DNA of 64,000 nt from Rickettsia rickettsii (GCF_001951015.1 NZ_CP018914.1:890001-954000), one strand, 5' to 3'; shown: positions 9,520 through 19,967, numbered from the stretch's first letter. Translations and numbers: made by a program. Notes: generated by a model from the sequence alone, not told the origin.

Positions 9520-9784
9520 ATGGCTCATCCAAATCTTACGGAAGGAAATAATTATTTTAGGAATGAGAAATTATAAAGAAGCTATAGACATGTATAGTAA
9601 AATACACAAAAGCTCTAATTATTATCAAGAAGCACAATATTATTTAGGAGAGCGTTACTTTAATCAAGAAGAATTTACAGAAGCTGTAGAGACATATAAT
9701 AAGGTAAACAAAAATCATTATCTATTTGCTAGCTCAAATATTTCAGTTATTGAGAAAAATTTTGACTTAATTAATTCTAAATAA
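9520..9784 (+). pseudogene. Small TPR-repeat protein gene, frameshifted
   Basis: An ATG with a strong GGAGGA binding site opens MAHPNLTEGNNYFRNEK and stops after 18 codons. The overlapping frame continues NYKEAIDMYSKI, YYQEAQYYLGERYFNQEEF and AVETYNKV, which are tetratricopeptide-type helices. Joining the two frames gives one TPR protein of about 87 residues, so a short indel near 9560 broke it. TPR modules mediate protein-protein contacts. The intact upstream part with good signals suggests recent loss. Confidence 0.65.
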
Positions 9785-10086
9785 ATGAATATAGTCTCCA
9801 TTTTGTACTTCGTTGTTCGTTATCTTGCCTATTAATATATAGGCTCTACCCTTACGCTTGTCATAAAATGGAGCTGAGTTTACTATAGTAGCGAATTATA
9901 AGCGAAAGACAATATATTAGGTTCTGTGAAGGAAAATTAAATTAATCTATTTTTGCTCTTCTTTGCTGCAAATTATAAGATTGTTTTGAAATAGGAACAA
10001 CTATTACTGCAAACATCTTATTAATTTTCGCTAAAAAATATCTGAAAATATAAATAATGGAATTATCCTTTACAGAATCTAATATA
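9785..10086. other. Intergenic stretch with an imperfect palindrome and a dispersed repeat
   Basis: No gene is seen. CTCCATTTTGT near 9793 and CATAAAATGGAG near 9866 form the inverted ends of an element of about 85 bp with TATTAATATATAGG at its centre. From about 9966 to 10020 lies one copy of a 55-bp repeat (core AAATTATAAGATT and GAAATAGG) that also occurs near 23285 and, inverted, near 23540. Confidence 0.5.
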
Positions 10087-12084
10087 TCAAGCAAATTCTA
10101 ATAATACCTGCCCTCTTATAACATTATCCTTTTCATTAACAAAAATTTTAGCTATTTTTCCATCCCTTTCGGCAAGAATCAGGTTTTCCATTTTCATAGC
10201 AGTTAAAATCATAATTTCTTGTCCTGCCGTCACTTCCTGCCCTTCTTTCACCTTTATTGCAGCAATCTGACCGCTTAGAGGAGCTTGTAGTTCGGAGCTT
10301 TCTTCCACCACTACTTTTGAAACCATCAACGCTTCAAGTTCTGAGATACGAGGAGAGCGTACAAAGGCTTTTACGCTAATACCGGCATGCGATAATAAAT
10401 AACCGGTTCTGATATTCTCAATTTTCACATTTGTCTTTTTACCGTTAATTATAGCCGTAAAAAGTTCATTACCTAAATTCCAGTTACTACGAATATATAT
10501 TCTATCGCTTTCGTGACGTATATTATAGCCGTTTTCAACAGGTGTAATTAATACGGGAAATAGTTTATCATCGATAGTTACTACCCACCTTGTACCTATT
10601 TTGTTAGCCTGATTGTTAATATTGCCGGAAATTAAAGAAGCACGTCTTTGCTCCGATATATAAATAAAAATAGCCGTTGCTAAAAATACGGTAGTTACTT
10701 CTGAAGTTAGACTAGCTCCGGAAAAACCGTCAGGATATTCTTCTTGAATAAAGGCAGTAGAAATATCGCCGCTCACAAAGCGTGGATGTAACATTACCGC
10801 TTCTAAGAAACTGATATTATGAGCAATACCGTTAATTATATAAGAACTCAAAGCAGAATGCATTAGCTCAATTGCCTGCTCTCTTGTTTCACCGTAAGTA
10901 CATAATTTTGCAATCATTGAGTCATAAAACATACTTACTTCGCCGCCAAGCCCAATCCCTGTATCTATACGGATATTAGGACTCTTTGCAGGTTCGGAAT
11001 AAGCTATAATTCTACCGCTAGAAGGTAAGAAACCTCGGCTTGGGTTTTCGGCACAAATTCGTGATTCAAATGCCCAACCTTTTAATTTTACGTCATCTTG
11101 TGTAAATGATAATTTCTCGCCGGCTGCGATTTGTATCATCTCTTCAACGATATCTATACCGGTAATTAGCTCAGTAACAGGATGCTCGACTTGCAACCTA
11201 GTATTCATCTCTAAAAAATAGAAATTTTTATTGCTATCTACTATAAACTCAACGGTACCGGCCGAATAATATCCCACTTTTTGAGATAAGGATATTACCT
11301 GCCGATACATTTCTTGCCTTATATCTTCAGTAATAAAAGAACTTGGTGCTTCTTCGATTACTTTTTGATGGTGACGCTGTATTGAACATTCCCGCTCTCC
11401 GAGACATACACTATTGCCGTATTGATCGGCAATCAGCTGAATTTCGATATGACGGGGAGTTTGAATTAACTTCTCAATAAATAATCTATCGTCACTAAAA
11501 CTATTGGCTGCTTCAAGCTTTGCCGACTCAAAAGCATTGGCCATTTCAGCGGGATTATTCACTACTCTCATACCACGCCCACCGCCGCCGGCAGCCGCTT
11601 TTACTATTACCGGAAAACCAATCTCTTTAGCAATATCTATAGCTTGTTTAACATCGTTTATAGTGCCCATATAACCTGGCACGGTGCTAACTCCGGCTTC
11701 TATCGCTATCTTTTTTGCTTCGATTTTATCGCCCATTTTTTTAATAGTTCCAGCACTCGGTCCTATTAAAACAACACCTTCTCTTTTAAGAATATTGGCA
11801 AAATTTGGATTTTCTGATAAAAAACCGTAACCTGGATGTACTGCACTTGCGCCACTTTCACGAATCGCCGAAATAATATTTTTAATAGATAAATAACTTT
11901 CCGTTGCAGGGGAATCACCTATATAATAAGCCTCATCTGCATGCTGCACATACATTGAGTTTGTATCTGCTTCAGAATATACTGCAACCGACTTTATCCC
12001 CATCTTTTTTAAGGTACGTATTATCCTAACGGCGATCTCGCTACGATTAGCAATTAAAATTTTATCAAATAACGGTTTATTCAT
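10087..12084 (-). CDS. pccA: Propionyl-CoA carboxylase alpha chain (biotin carboxylase plus biotin carrier)
   Basis: ATP-dependent carboxylation of its own biotin, feeding the PccB carboxyltransferase to make methylmalonyl-CoA from propionyl-CoA. The 665 residues start with the biotin carboxylase N-domain (ILIANRSEIAVRI), then an ATP-grasp with the glycine loop KAAAGGGGRGMR and the EMNTRLQVEHPVTE motif, then a linker domain, and end in a biotinyl domain with AMKMEN (biotin lysine about 631). Full length with all key motifs. It lies downstream of pccB on the same strand, separated by 97 bp that hold a palindromic repeat. In Rickettsia this pathway would handle odd-chain or branched propionyl units. 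Confidence 0.95.
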   Translation of the reverse strand: MNKPLFDKILIANRSEIAVRIIRTLKKMGIKSVAVYSEADTNSMYVQHADEAYYIGDSPATESYLSIKNIISAIRESGASAVHPGYGFLSENPNFANILKREGVVLIGPSAGTIKKMGDKIEAKKIAIEAGVSTVPGYMGTINDVKQAIDIAKEIGFPVIVKAAAGGGGRGMRVVNNPAEMANAFESAKLEAANSFSDDRLFIEKLIQTPRHIEIQLIADQYGNSVCLGERECSIQRHHQKVIEEAPSSFITEDIRQEMYRQVISLSQKVGYYSAGTVEFIVDSNKNFYFLEMNTRLQVEHPVTELITGIDIVEEMIQIAAGEKLSFTQDDVKLKGWAFESRICAENPSRGFLPSSGRIIAYSEPAKSPNIRIDTGIGLGGEVSMFYDSMIAKLCTYGETREQAIELMHSALSSYIINGIAHNISFLEAVMLHPRFVSGDISTAFIQEEYPDGFSGASLTSEVTTVFLATAIFIYISEQRRASLISGNINNQANKIGTRWVVTIDDKLFPVLITPVENGYNIRHESDRIYIRSNWNLGNELFTAIINGKKTNVKIENIRTGYLLSHAGISVKAFVRSPRISELEALMVSKVVVEESSELQAPLSGQIAAIKVKEGQEVTAGQEIMILTAMKMENLILAERDGKIAKIFVNEKDNVIRGQVLLEFA

Positions 12085-12100
12085 AGTTTTTTATATCCTA

Positions 12101-12180
12101 ATGTCACCCCGTGGCTTGACCACGGGGTCTTGTGTCACAGACTGTATTCTGAGATCCCATGGTCACGCCACGGGATGACA
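12101..12180. repeat. Palindromic repeat between pccB and pccA
   Basis: TGTCACCCCGTGGCTTGACC at one end and GGTCACGCCACGGGATGACA at the other are inverted copies. The element nearly fills the gap between the two genes and ends one base before the pccB stop codon. It may act as a processing or partial termination hairpin in the mRNA. Confidence 0.8.
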
Positions 12181-12181
12181 G

Positions 12182-13726
12182 CTAAAGCGGCAAATTATCA
12201 TGCTTCTTCCAAGGCAGTTCTACTTTTTTAGTACGCAGGAAATTTAATGCCTTACATATTCGCCATCTGGTATTTTGTGGTCTTATAATATCATCCAAAT
12301 ATCCCCTAGATGCCGCAACAAAAGGCGAAGTTACTACTTTCCTATATTCATCGATTTTTTGTTTTTTAGCTTCAGGATTTTTACATTCTTCCTTAAATAT
12401 TATCTCAGCTGCTCCCTCTGCCCCCATAACAGCGATTTCCGAATTAAACCAAGCATAGTTTATATCGCCTCTAAGATGCTTGGAGTTCATAACTATATAA
12501 GCACCTCCATAAGCCTTACGGGTAATTACAGTAATCTTCGGCACTGTAGCTTCCGCATAAGCGTATAACAGTTTAGCCCCGTGTTTAATAATACCGTCAT
12601 GCTCTTGGGATGTACCAGGCAGAAATCCAGGCACATCAACAAGACTGACTATAGGAATATTGAAAGCATCACAAAATCTAACAAATCTTGCTGCTTTTCT
12701 TGACGCGTTTATATCTAAACATCCTGCTAAATGCAAAGGCTGATTAGCCACAAATCCTACCGGATAACCTTCCATATAACCAAAGCCAATAATTATATTC
12801 TTAGCAAAATCAGGTTGTAGTTCAAAAAATTCTCCCTCATCAACGATACGCTCAACAAGCTCTTTCATATCATAAGGCTTATTAGGAGTGTTAGGTATTA
12901 ACGTGCTAAGAGACATATCAACTCTATCGGCAGGATCAACAGTCGAACGAACAGGAAGAGGACTACGATTGGATGACGGAAGGAAATTAAAGAATTTACG
13001 AATTTCAAGCAATGCTTCTATATCATTGTTAAATGCAAGATCGGCAACGCCGCTTTTAGTGGTATGCATCCTAGCACCGCCGAGCTTTTCTTGGCTTACT
13101 TCTTCACCCGTAACGGTTTTTACTACATCGGGACCAGTTACGAACATATAAGAACTATTCTTAACCATAAATATAAAATCGGTTAAGGCAGGAGAATATA
13201 CCGCACCACCTGCACAAGGGCCCATAATTAGGGTAATTTGAGGGATGACACCCGACGCTAAAACATTACGCTGAAATAATTCACCGTATCCGGCCAGAGC
13301 ATCAACCCCTTCTTGAATTCTTGCTCCCCCTGAGTCGTTAATACCGATTACGGGAGCACCGGTTTCTATAGCTTGATCGATAATATCACAGATTTTCTTA
13401 GCATGATATTCGCCGAGAGAACCGCCGAGTACGGTAAAATCTTGGCTATAAATAAATACCAACCTACCGTTTATCGTACCGTGTCCCGTTACAACGCCGT
13501 CACCTAAAAACTTTTTATCCTGCATCCCAAAATTATCGCATCTATGGGATACAAACATACCTGTTTCGGTAAAGCTATTCGGATCTAATAATACTTCTAT
13601 GCGCTCTCGTGCAGTTAACTTACCTTTTTGATGTTGTGCGTTGATCCTAGCTTCACCGCCCCCTTGCCTTGCAATATTTCTTCTCTCATCCAGTAACTCA
13701 GGAGAGATTATATTACTTTGATTCAT
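12182..13726 (-). CDS. pccB: Propionyl-CoA carboxylase beta chain (carboxyltransferase)
   Basis: Transfers carboxyl from carboxybiotin to propionyl-CoA. The 514 residues show the two halves of the acyl-CoA carboxyltransferase fold: [14 protein letters not shown] and [13 protein letters not shown] with [12 protein letters not shown] in the N half, and [12 protein letters not shown] with [11 protein letters not shown] in the C half. The length fits the family, and the DSGGARIQ and DVPGFLPG motifs separate it from acetyl-CoA carboxylase subunits. It is first in a pccB-pccA operon. Confidence 0.95.
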   Translation of the reverse strand: MNQSNIISPELLDERRNIARQGGGEARINAQHQKGKLTARERIEVLLDPNSFTETGMFVSHRCDNFGMQDKKFLGDGVVTGHGTINGRLVFIYSQDFTVLGGSLGEYHAKKICDIIDQAIETGAPVIGINDSGGARIQEGVDALAGYGELFQRNVLASGVIPQITLIMGPCAGGAVYSPALTDFIFMVKNSSYMFVTGPDVVKTVTGEEVSQEKLGGARMHTTKSGVADLAFNNDIEALLEIRKFFNFLPSSNRSPLPVRSTVDPADRVDMSLSTLIPNTPNKPYDMKELVERIVDEGEFFELQPDFAKNIIIGFGYMEGYPVGFVANQPLHLAGCLDINASRKAARFVRFCDAFNIPIVSLVDVPGFLPGTSQEHDGIIKHGAKLLYAYAEATVPKITVITRKAYGGAYIVMNSKHLRGDINYAWFNSEIAVMGAEGAAEIIFKEECKNPEAKKQKIDEYRKVVTSPFVAASRGYLDDIIRPQNTRWRICKALNFLRTKKVELPWKKHDNLPL

Positions 13727-13801
13727 AGATTATTTATAGTTTTATTTTCCAAAACATCTATAATATAATATAATAATGCTAATGTGAAAAGATAATTATT
13801 T

Positions 13802-14050
13802 ATGTCATCTACCAACTATATCAAAGAAGTACCGAAAAAAGCCAAATCACCGGCTAAATTTGATAATTTATCCACTGCCTTAAAAAAGAATTTACAAAGA
13901 AGAAAGAAAGTTAAAACGAAAGATACTACAAGCCAAGCTTTATCTGCATTACAAACAATAGTCAAAAATTACACTGATTCTACGGACGAAAACATTTCTC
14001 TTGTAGATGAATTAATAAAATCAAGATGCTTAGAAACAGAAAGTAAATAA
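13802..14050 (+). CDS. Small basic hypothetical protein
   Basis: Lysine-rich 82-residue protein, divergent from pccB, with KKNLQRRKKVKTK in the middle and a C-terminus NISLVDELIKSRCLE. The SLVDE tail resembles the end of the small protein at 3182-3391. No family is recognised. It is an open frame with a start close to a TATAAT-rich region, so it may be expressed. Confidence 0.45.
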   Translation: MSSTNYIKEVPKKAKSPAKFDNLSTALKKNLQRRKKVKTKDTTSQALSALQTIVKNYTDSTDENISLVDELIKSRCLETESK

Positions 14051-14121
14051 GCACCACATTTGACATATTAATATAAATTGCTAATATTTGGGGAGTTTAG
14101 GTTTTGTTGCATAGCTCGCTT

Positions 14122-14238
14122 ATGTCATTCCCGCATAGGCGGGAATCCATGGTAAAGCGAGATAAATCGAGTTTTTAGTTTTAAAAACTTACTGTATTTA
14201 TATTTTTTACTGGATTCCTGTTTTCATAGGAATGACAT
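14122..14238. repeat. Palindromic repeat upstream of aas
   Basis: ATGTCATTCCCGCATAGGCGG and ATAGGAATGACAT are the inverted ends, with GGAATCCA and TGGATTCC inside them, the same family as at 2050-2180. It ends about 40 bp before the aas start, so it may form the leader of that transcript. Confidence 0.75.
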
Positions 14239-14280
14239 AAGAGTCCCCCAATAAAATTGGCATTTAAAATATTTTATATC

Positions 14281-17200
14281 ATGGACACAAACAAATTATA
14301 TCTTTTCAAAGATAGACGATTTTTACCGAATTTTATAGTGCAGTTATGCGGTTGTCTTAATGATAATATATTAAAAAATGCTCTGGTAATCCTTATCACT
14401 TATGGTATTTCAGGAGCTTTAAGTCAATATAATAATCTACTTGTTTTAATTGCTAATGCTACTTTTGTATTACCTTTTATAATATTCGCAAGCATAGCAG
14501 GACAAATTGCCGATAAATACGAGCGTGCAAATCTTATTAAAATTATTAAGATTTGTGAAATCGGTATAATTGCCTTTGCAATTTACGGATTGCATAATAA
14601 TAATCTGTTAATCCTGTTTTGTTCTATTTGCTTAATGGGTATGCATTCTACTTTTTTCGGTCCAATCAAATATAGCGTATTACCTGATCACCTAAATAAA
14701 GACGAACTACTTGGAGCTAACGGCTTTGTTGAAGCCGGAACTTTTATCGGTATTTTTATCGGTACTATAATCGGCAGCTATTATACAATCAGCAATAATT
14801 TTATAATTTATTCCTTAATTACCATAGCTTTTCTTGGCTTTATTACAAGCCTTTTTTCCCCAAAATCGAAAAACGTAAATCGTGATATTAAAATAAATTT
14901 TAATATTATAGATGAAAGCATAAATATGATTAAATATGCCAAAGCAAAACAACAGATATATTTAGCTATACTTGGCATTTCATGGTTTTGGTTTATCGGA
15001 GCTGCTATAATTTCTCAAATACCTTTACTTGCTAAGATAACTTTTAAAGCTGATGAGAATGTTGCTAATTTATTTTTAGCGGTTTTCTCGCTTGGTGTTG
15101 GGGTCGGTTCGTTTTTATGTAGCAAAATATTTGAAGATGAGATTACCGTTAAATATCTATTTATTTCAGCCCTAGGCATTAGTATTTTCGGTATTGATTT
15201 ATTCTTTGCAAGTAGAATTAGCTCAGTTAACTACGAACCTACTCAGCTAAAAAGTATTTTAGTATTTTTATCGAAAAGACATAATTGGCGCATAGTTATA
15301 GATTTATTGTTCTTAGCGGCAATAGGCGGATTATATATCGTTCCGCTTTTTGCGATATTACAGCATTACGCAAACCCTGCTCATCGTAGTCGAATTATTG
15401 CCGTTAACAATCTTATCAATTCCATTTTCATGGTGGGATCCACAATAATTCTATCTTTATTATTTTACCTAAATTTCACTATACCCTGGATTATATTATT
15501 TATTAGCCTAGCTAATATAATCGTTACTATACATATTTACCGTTTAATACCTGAAGTTAAAATTATTCCATTTAAGCTATTGCGAAGAATATTCCAAATC
15601 TGTTTTGATCTTATGTATAAGGTTGAAGTTAAAGGATTTGAAAATTTTCAAAAAGCAGGTAAAAAAGTAGTAGTGGTCGCTAACCATATTTCATATCTAG
15701 ATCCGCCGCTAATTGCTACTTACTTACGAGAAGAAATGACTTTTGCAATTAGTCCCGATATACAAAAAATATGGTGGATTAAACCGTTTTTACGTATGGC
15801 AAGAACTTTGCCGGTTGATCCAAGTAACCCAATGGCAATAAAGACTTTAGTAAAAGAAGTACAAAAGGATCAGAAAGTAGCAATTTTCCCTGAAGGTAGA
15901 ATAAGCGTTACCGGCTCTTTAATGAAAATATACGAAGGACCGGGAATGATTGCCGATAAAGCCGGTGCTACCATCTTACCGGTTAGAATAGACGGTACTC
16001 AATTTACTCATTTATCAAAATTAAAAAACATATTAAAAAGAAAAATATTTCCTAAAATTACTATAACCATTTTACCGCCGGTAAAATTCGCTAATATGGA
16101 TGCTACAAGCAACCAAGAACGACGCAGTTATATATCTAGGACTCTTTATGATATCATGGCTGACATGATGTTTGAAAGTTCAGACTATCAAAATACTGTA
16201 TTCTCATCTCTTATAGAAGCTGCTAAAATTCATGGATTTAAGAAAAAAATAGTTGATGATTTTGAAAATAATGCGGTTACTTATCGAGATTTAATATTAA
16301 AATCTTTTATCCTAGGTGATTTAATCAAAAAGAATAATATCTTTGGCAGAAATTTAGGCTTAATGTTGCCTAATACCACGGATACGTTAATTACTTTTTA
16401 CGCTATGCAATCTAGCGGTTATGTGCCTGCTATAATTAACTGGAGCAGCGGCATAAGTACTGTTATTAACTCCTGTAAACTTGCACAAATTAAAGTAGTT
16501 TACACTTCAAAACAATTTATTGAGAAAGCAAATTTATATGAATTAATAACTAACTTATTAGATTTCGGTATTAAAATAATATATTTAGAAGATTTTAAAA
16601 ATCAGATTGGTACAGCCCTAAAACTAAAAGCAAAAATAGGCAGTTATTGTGCCCAAACTTATTACAATTATTTTTGTCGTAATCGTGATGACGAAAAACC
16701 GGCAGTGATAATTTTTACTTCGGGTACTGAAGGTAAACCTAAAGCCGTATTATTATCTCACAGAAATTTACAAACTAATAGATATCAAATAACTGCTAAA
16801 GTACCTTTTAGCCCTGAAGATATAGTATTTAATGCGTTACCGCTATTTCATTGTTTTGGTCTTAGTGGTGCAATTATTACAACTTTAAACGGTATTAAGC
16901 TGTTTCTATATCCTTCTCCACTAAATTATCGTAGCATTCCTGAAGTTATATACGATATTGGAGCAACTATATTAATTTCTACCGATACTTTTTTAAACGG
17001 TTATGCTAATTACGCTCACCCATATGATTTTTACTCATTACGCTATATATTTGCCGGTAGCGAGAAATTAAAAGAATCTACACGACAATTTTGGCTTAAT
17101 AAGTATGGCATACGTATTTTTGAAGGATATGGGATTACAGAAGCCTCACCTATTATAGCTTGCAATACCCCTATGCATAATAAAGCAGGCACGGTAGGAA

Positions 17201-17703
17201 GATTATTACCGAAAATTGATTATAAGCTTGAGAAAGTAGAGGGAATAAATGAAGGGGGACGTTTATTCATTAAGGGTCCTAACATAATGCTTGGTTACTT
17301 GGACTTAGAAGGTCACCGTACTTATAAAGAATGGTACGACACAGGCGATATAGTCAAAATTGATTCTGAAGGATATATAACAACTCTAGGACGTTTAAAA
17401 CACTTTGCTAAAATAGCAGGGGAAATGATATCTCTTACAAAAATTGAAGAACTTGCAAGTGAAATTGATCCTGATTCCTTGCACGCTGCTATTTCTATTC
17501 CCGATAAAACGCACGAAGACAAGATTATTTTACTTACTACCGGTTCCAATATAAATAGAGAGAACTTTGCAGATGCTGTATCTAAAGCTCAAATTCCTTT
17601 ACTACATTTACCGAAAGTAATTATTACCGATTCAGAAATACCTCTACTTACAAACGGCAAAATTGATTATCTTGAGATTATGAAAAACGTGGATAGATTT
17701 TAA
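14281..17703 (+). CDS. aas: Fused lysophospholipid transporter / 2-acyl-GPE acyltransferase / acyl-ACP synthetase
   Basis: Three activities in one chain of 1,140 residues. The first 410 or so form a 12-helix MFS transporter like LplT, which flips lysophospholipids. A PlsC-type acyltransferase follows, with NHISYLDPP near residue 468 and FPEGRISVTGS. Last is an AMP-forming acyl-ACP synthetase with TSGTEGKPKAV near residue 813, GYGITEASP and YDTGDI. Together they re-acylate lysophosphatidylethanolamine, a salvage and repair route for envelope lipids. E. coli encodes lplT and aas as separate genes. The start at 14281 (MDTNKLYLF) is preferred over the ATG at 14257, which adds residues next to a repeat; no strong ribosome binding site decides it. 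Confidence 0.9.
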   Translation: MDTNKLYLFKDRRFLPNFIVQLCGCLNDNILKNALVILITYGISGALSQYNNLLVLIANATFVLPFIIFASIAGQIADKYERANLIKIIKICEIGIIAFAIYGLHNNNLLILFCSICLMGMHSTFFGPIKYSVLPDHLNKDELLGANGFVEAGTFIGIFIGTIIGSYYTISNNFIIYSLITIAFLGFITSLFSPKSKNVNRDIKINFNIIDESINMIKYAKAKQQIYLAILGISWFWFIGAAIISQIPLLAKITFKADENVANLFLAVFSLGVGVGSFLCSKIFEDEITVKYLFISALGISIFGIDLFFASRISSVNYEPTQLKSILVFLSKRHNWRIVIDLLFLAAIGGLYIVPLFAILQHYANPAHRSRIIAVNNLINSIFMVGSTIILSLLFYLNFTIPWIILFISLANIIVTIHIYRLIPEVKIIPFKLLRRIFQICFDLMYKVEVKGFENFQKAGKKVVVVANHISYLDPPLIATYLREEMTFAISPDIQKIWWIKPFLRMARTLPVDPSNPMAIKTLVKEVQKDQKVAIFPEGRISVTGSLMKIYEGPGMIADKAGATILPVRIDGTQFTHLSKLKNILKRKIFPKITITILPPVKFANMDATSNQERRSYISRTLYDIMADMMFESSDYQNTVFSSLIEAAKIHGFKKKIVDDFENNAVTYRDLILKSFILGDLIKKNNIFGRNLGLMLPNTTDTLITFYAMQSSGYVPAIINWSSGISTVINSCKLAQIKVVYTSKQFIEKANLYELITNLLDFGIKIIYLEDFKNQIGTALKLKAKIGSYCAQTYYNYFCRNRDDEKPAVIIFTSGTEGKPKAVLLSHRNLQTNRYQITAKVPFSPEDIVFNALPLFHCFGLSGAIITTLNGIKLFLYPSPLNYRSIPEVIYDIGATILISTDTFLNGYANYAHPYDFYSLRYIFAGSEKLKESTRQFWLNKYGIRIFEGYGITEASPIIACNTPMHNKAGTVGRLLPKIDYKLEKVEGINEGGRLFIKGPNIMLGYLDLEGHRTYKEWYDTGDIVKIDSEGYITTLGRLKHFAKIAGEMISLTKIEELASEIDPDSLHAAISIPDKTHEDKIILLTTGSNINRENFADAVSKAQIPLLHLPKVIITDSEIPLLTNGKIDYLEIMKNVDRF

Positions 17704-17796
17704 CGTCATTGCGCACGACTGCAAGGAGCGTGGCAATCTCAGGAGTCGTACCTGAGATTTCTTTGTCGACACCTATGGCGTCTTCTCGCAATGACG
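17704..17796. repeat. Palindromic repeat after aas
   Basis: CGTCATTGCGCACGACTG and CTTCTCGCAATGACG are inverted ends, with GGCAATCTC and GAGATTTC steps inside. It starts right at the aas stop codon and could serve as its 3' hairpin. Same family as the element inside ileS. Confidence 0.75.
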
Positions 17797-17860
17797 GAAA
17801 AAAATGCCACACACAACAACGCTGGTCAAACCACAGGACGACATTTATTTTTTCTTTTGA

Positions 17861-18171
17861 CTATTTAATAGCAACATTCAAAACTAATTTAAACCACTTA
17901 CCTAATAACTCTTGATCCTCCATAATTCCAGGTAACACTTTCCAATATTATAGAGTTACAAGTTTACCTTTACTTTGATATACAAATGACTCAGAACCAA
18001 AAGATTGAAAATATTCATAAGTGCTTAGGTCTAACTTAAAATATAATTCATTGCTCTTAATAATTCCTATCATAACACCACCCATATCCACCAAACATTA
18101 CACGAACGACTACTGAACCATATTGGTTCTAACAATTCTTTGACATATTCAGTAAATGCATTTTGGTTCAT
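17861..18171 (-). pseudogene. TfoX N-terminal-domain protein gene, frameshifted and interrupted
   Basis: Starts MNQNAFTEYVKELLEP and then shifts frame into VVVRVMFGGYG. After another shift it reads IIKSNELYFKLDLSTYEYF, SFGSESFVYQSKGK, a stop, then YWKVLPGIMEDQELLGKW. This order (helix, RxMFGGYG, LYFK, FxYxSKGK, YW) is that of TfoX N-terminal-domain proteins, related to a competence regulator. Its ATG overlaps the znuB stop as ATGA, so it was translationally coupled. One nonsense codon and at least two frameshifts make it dead. Confidence 0.8.
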
Positions 18172-18929
18172 AATAATCGCTTTAAATACAACAAACCATA
18201 AATAAACGTACCTAATATAATAAACAATGGAGTTAAAGGTAAATCAAAGTAGAAAGAGCTAAATGCAGCACAAAAATTAATAAATAAAGATATAAGAATT
18301 GATATTATAATCATCTGGGAGGGGCTATATGCTACAAACCGTGCAATCATTGCAGGAATAAGTAAAATAGCAGTTACCATAAGTACTCCGACAATCTTTA
18401 TAGCAGAAAATACCGATAATGAGAGAAGAAGTAAAAATATTAGCTCAATAATATTAACCTTTAAGCCTTGTATGACGGCAATATCTCTATTGATAATGAT
18501 AAGAAGAATTTGATTATAAAAATATACTATAAAGCCTATAATAGTTATGAGCACTATTGCAAGTATCATCAAATCATTAAAAGATACGGATAAAATATCC
18601 CCAAACAACAAATTCACTATATTATTCTGCAAAGAAGTAAAATAATTAATAACTAAAGCAACAGCTAGCATAAAACTAGAAATCAAATTAATAACTGCGT
18701 TTTTTTCAGAATTATTTTTAAAAATAAACACAAAAAACGAAAAAAGAATTGCAACTATTATGCCTGAATATATTAATGGAACATGTGCTATAATACTTAT
18801 ACTAGCCACTAAAAAACTACTATGAGCAAGCCCGTCACCGAAATAAATATATCTCTTCCATAGGGCAATGCAGCCAAGCGGGGCAAATATGCAGCTAATT
18901 AAAATTAAGGCTAGTATTATTAAAGTCAT
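18168..18929 (-). CDS. znuB: Zinc/manganese ABC transporter permease, ZnuB type
   Basis: Membrane subunit of an ABC importer for zinc or manganese. The 253 residues form about eight hydrophobic helices with the family stretch RYIYFGDGLAHSSF near the N-terminus and IVGVLMVTAILLIPAMIAR near residue 180. The substrate-binding and ATPase partners are not in this window. The stop overlaps the start of the dead tfoX-like gene. Which metal it carries cannot be told from sequence alone. Confidence 0.9.
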   Translation of the reverse strand: MTLIILALILISCIFAPLGCIALWKRYIYFGDGLAHSSFLVASISIIAHVPLIYSGIIVAILFSFFVFIFKNNSEKNAVINLISSFMLAVALVINYFTSLQNNIVNLLFGDILSVSFNDLMILAIVLITIIGFIVYFYNQILLIIINRDIAVIQGLKVNIIELIFLLLLSLSVFSAIKIVGVLMVTAILLIPAMIARFVAYSPSQMIIISILISLFINFCAAFSSFYFDLPLTPLFIILGTFIYGLLYLKRLL

Positions 18930-18965
18930 CTGAGTATATTATATATGTTTGTTGTATGGCCTCTT

Positions 18966-19046
18966 GTTATCCCGTGGCTTGACCACGGGATCCACTAAAG
19001 TTCTTAGGCTGTACTTATGGAGCCCGTGGTCAAGCCACGGGATAAC
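18966..19046. repeat. Palindromic repeat between znuB and ubiG
   Basis: GTTATCCCGTGGCTTGACC and GGTCAAGCCACGGGATAAC are perfect inverted ends. Each end also contains its own small CCGTGG/CCACGG palindrome. It sits between two divergent starts and so overlaps where their promoters should be. Confidence 0.8.
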
Positions 19047-19066
19047 ATTGGAAAGAATCATAGACT

Positions 19067-19936
19067 ATGTCTTCAATCGATAAAAAAGAATTAGAAAAAT
19101 TTGAGAAAATTTCTCATAATTGGTGGAATAAGGACGGAGAATTCGGCATCTTACACCGAATAAACCCTATTCGCCTTGAATATATAATAGAGAAAATAAC
19201 TACGCATTACAATAGACACCTTTCCAAACTCGCTTATAGAGAAGAATTTGTAGGAAACATGCAGCACAGCACTGCAGCGTACGCTTTGGTACGTGAGGAT
19301 GCAAGCAGCAGATTGATACACAAATTACCTCTAGAAGTAGAGTTTGAAAAGATGTCTAACGATATTTCTAAATTAGAAATATTAGACGTCGGTTGCGGTG
19401 GAGGGTTAATTGCAACGCCTTTAGCGGCTCAAGGTTTTAACGTTACAGCCATTGATGCACTGCAAAGTAATATTGAAACGGCAACTGCTTATGCTAAGGC
19501 AAACGGCGTAAAGATAAATTATTTACAATCTACTATAGAAGAATTAGCAAGTGACAAGCTATATGATGTGGTAATTTGTCTTGAGGTTATTGAACACGTA
19601 GCAAACGTACAGCAATTTATACTAAATTTGGTGAAGCATATTAAGCCAAACGGTATGGCAATAATTTCTACGATTAACCGTACTAAAAAAGCTTATATAC
19701 TTGGAATAATAGTTGCCGAATATATTTTAGGTTGGGTACCAAAAAACACTCATGATTATAGCAAATTCCTAAAACCGTTGGAAATTTACGAAATGCTTAC
19801 GGATACCAAAATTGAAATTCAAGAGCTGAAAGGCTTGGTATATGATCTGGCTAAAAATGAGTGGAAATTAAGCGATGATATAGATGTAAATTATTTTATG
19901 TGTTTGGGGAGCAAGAGTATGTGTTATCCTAGCTAA
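19067..19936 (+). CDS. ubiG: Ubiquinone O-methyltransferase with an RPE1 insertion
   Basis: SAM-dependent enzyme making both O-methylations of ubiquinone. The N-terminal helix region reads [27 protein letters not shown] in two steps of the family pattern. Motif I is [16 protein letters not shown], followed by [12 protein letters not shown] and [15 protein letters not shown]. At 289 residues it is about 48 longer than the E. coli enzyme. The excess lies at residues 49-97 and is an in-frame RPE1 element ([21 protein letters not shown]) placed between the N-terminal helices and the Rossmann core, probably a surface loop. All catalytic motifs are intact. It belongs to the same pathway as the COQ9 gene at 2.6 kb. 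Confidence 0.94.
   Translation: MSSIDKKELEKFEKISHNWWNKDGEFGILHRINPIRLEYIIEKITTHYNRHLSKLAYREEFVGNMQHSTAAYALVREDASSRLIHKLPLEVEFEKMSNDISKLEILDVGCGGGLIATPLAAQGFNVTAIDALQSNIETATAYAKANGVKINYLQSTIEELASDKLYDVVICLEVIEHVANVQQFILNLVKHIKPNGMAIISTINRTKKAYILGIIVAEYILGWVPKNTHDYSKFLKPLEIYEMLTDTKIEIQELKGLVYDLAKNEWKLSDDIDVNYFMCLGSKSMCYPS
19211..19357 (+). repeat. RPE1 element inside ubiG
   Basis: Encodes [20 protein letters not shown] and then [18 protein letters not shown], the signature of the protein-coding Rickettsia palindromic element 1. It is in frame and without stops. Compared with the gltX copy, the middle has drifted (ALVREDASS against DIREDAST), so the two copies are not recent duplicates. Confidence 0.92.
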
Positions 19937-19967
19937 CTTGATCAGCCTTGTGACATGAATACCGAAT

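Noticed and set aside
18966-19046. Palindrome between divergent znuB and ubiG as a Zur-type operator
   Set aside because: The same sequence with CCGTGG/CCACGG ends occurs at unrelated sites (12101, 37680), so it is a repeat element and not a specific operator.
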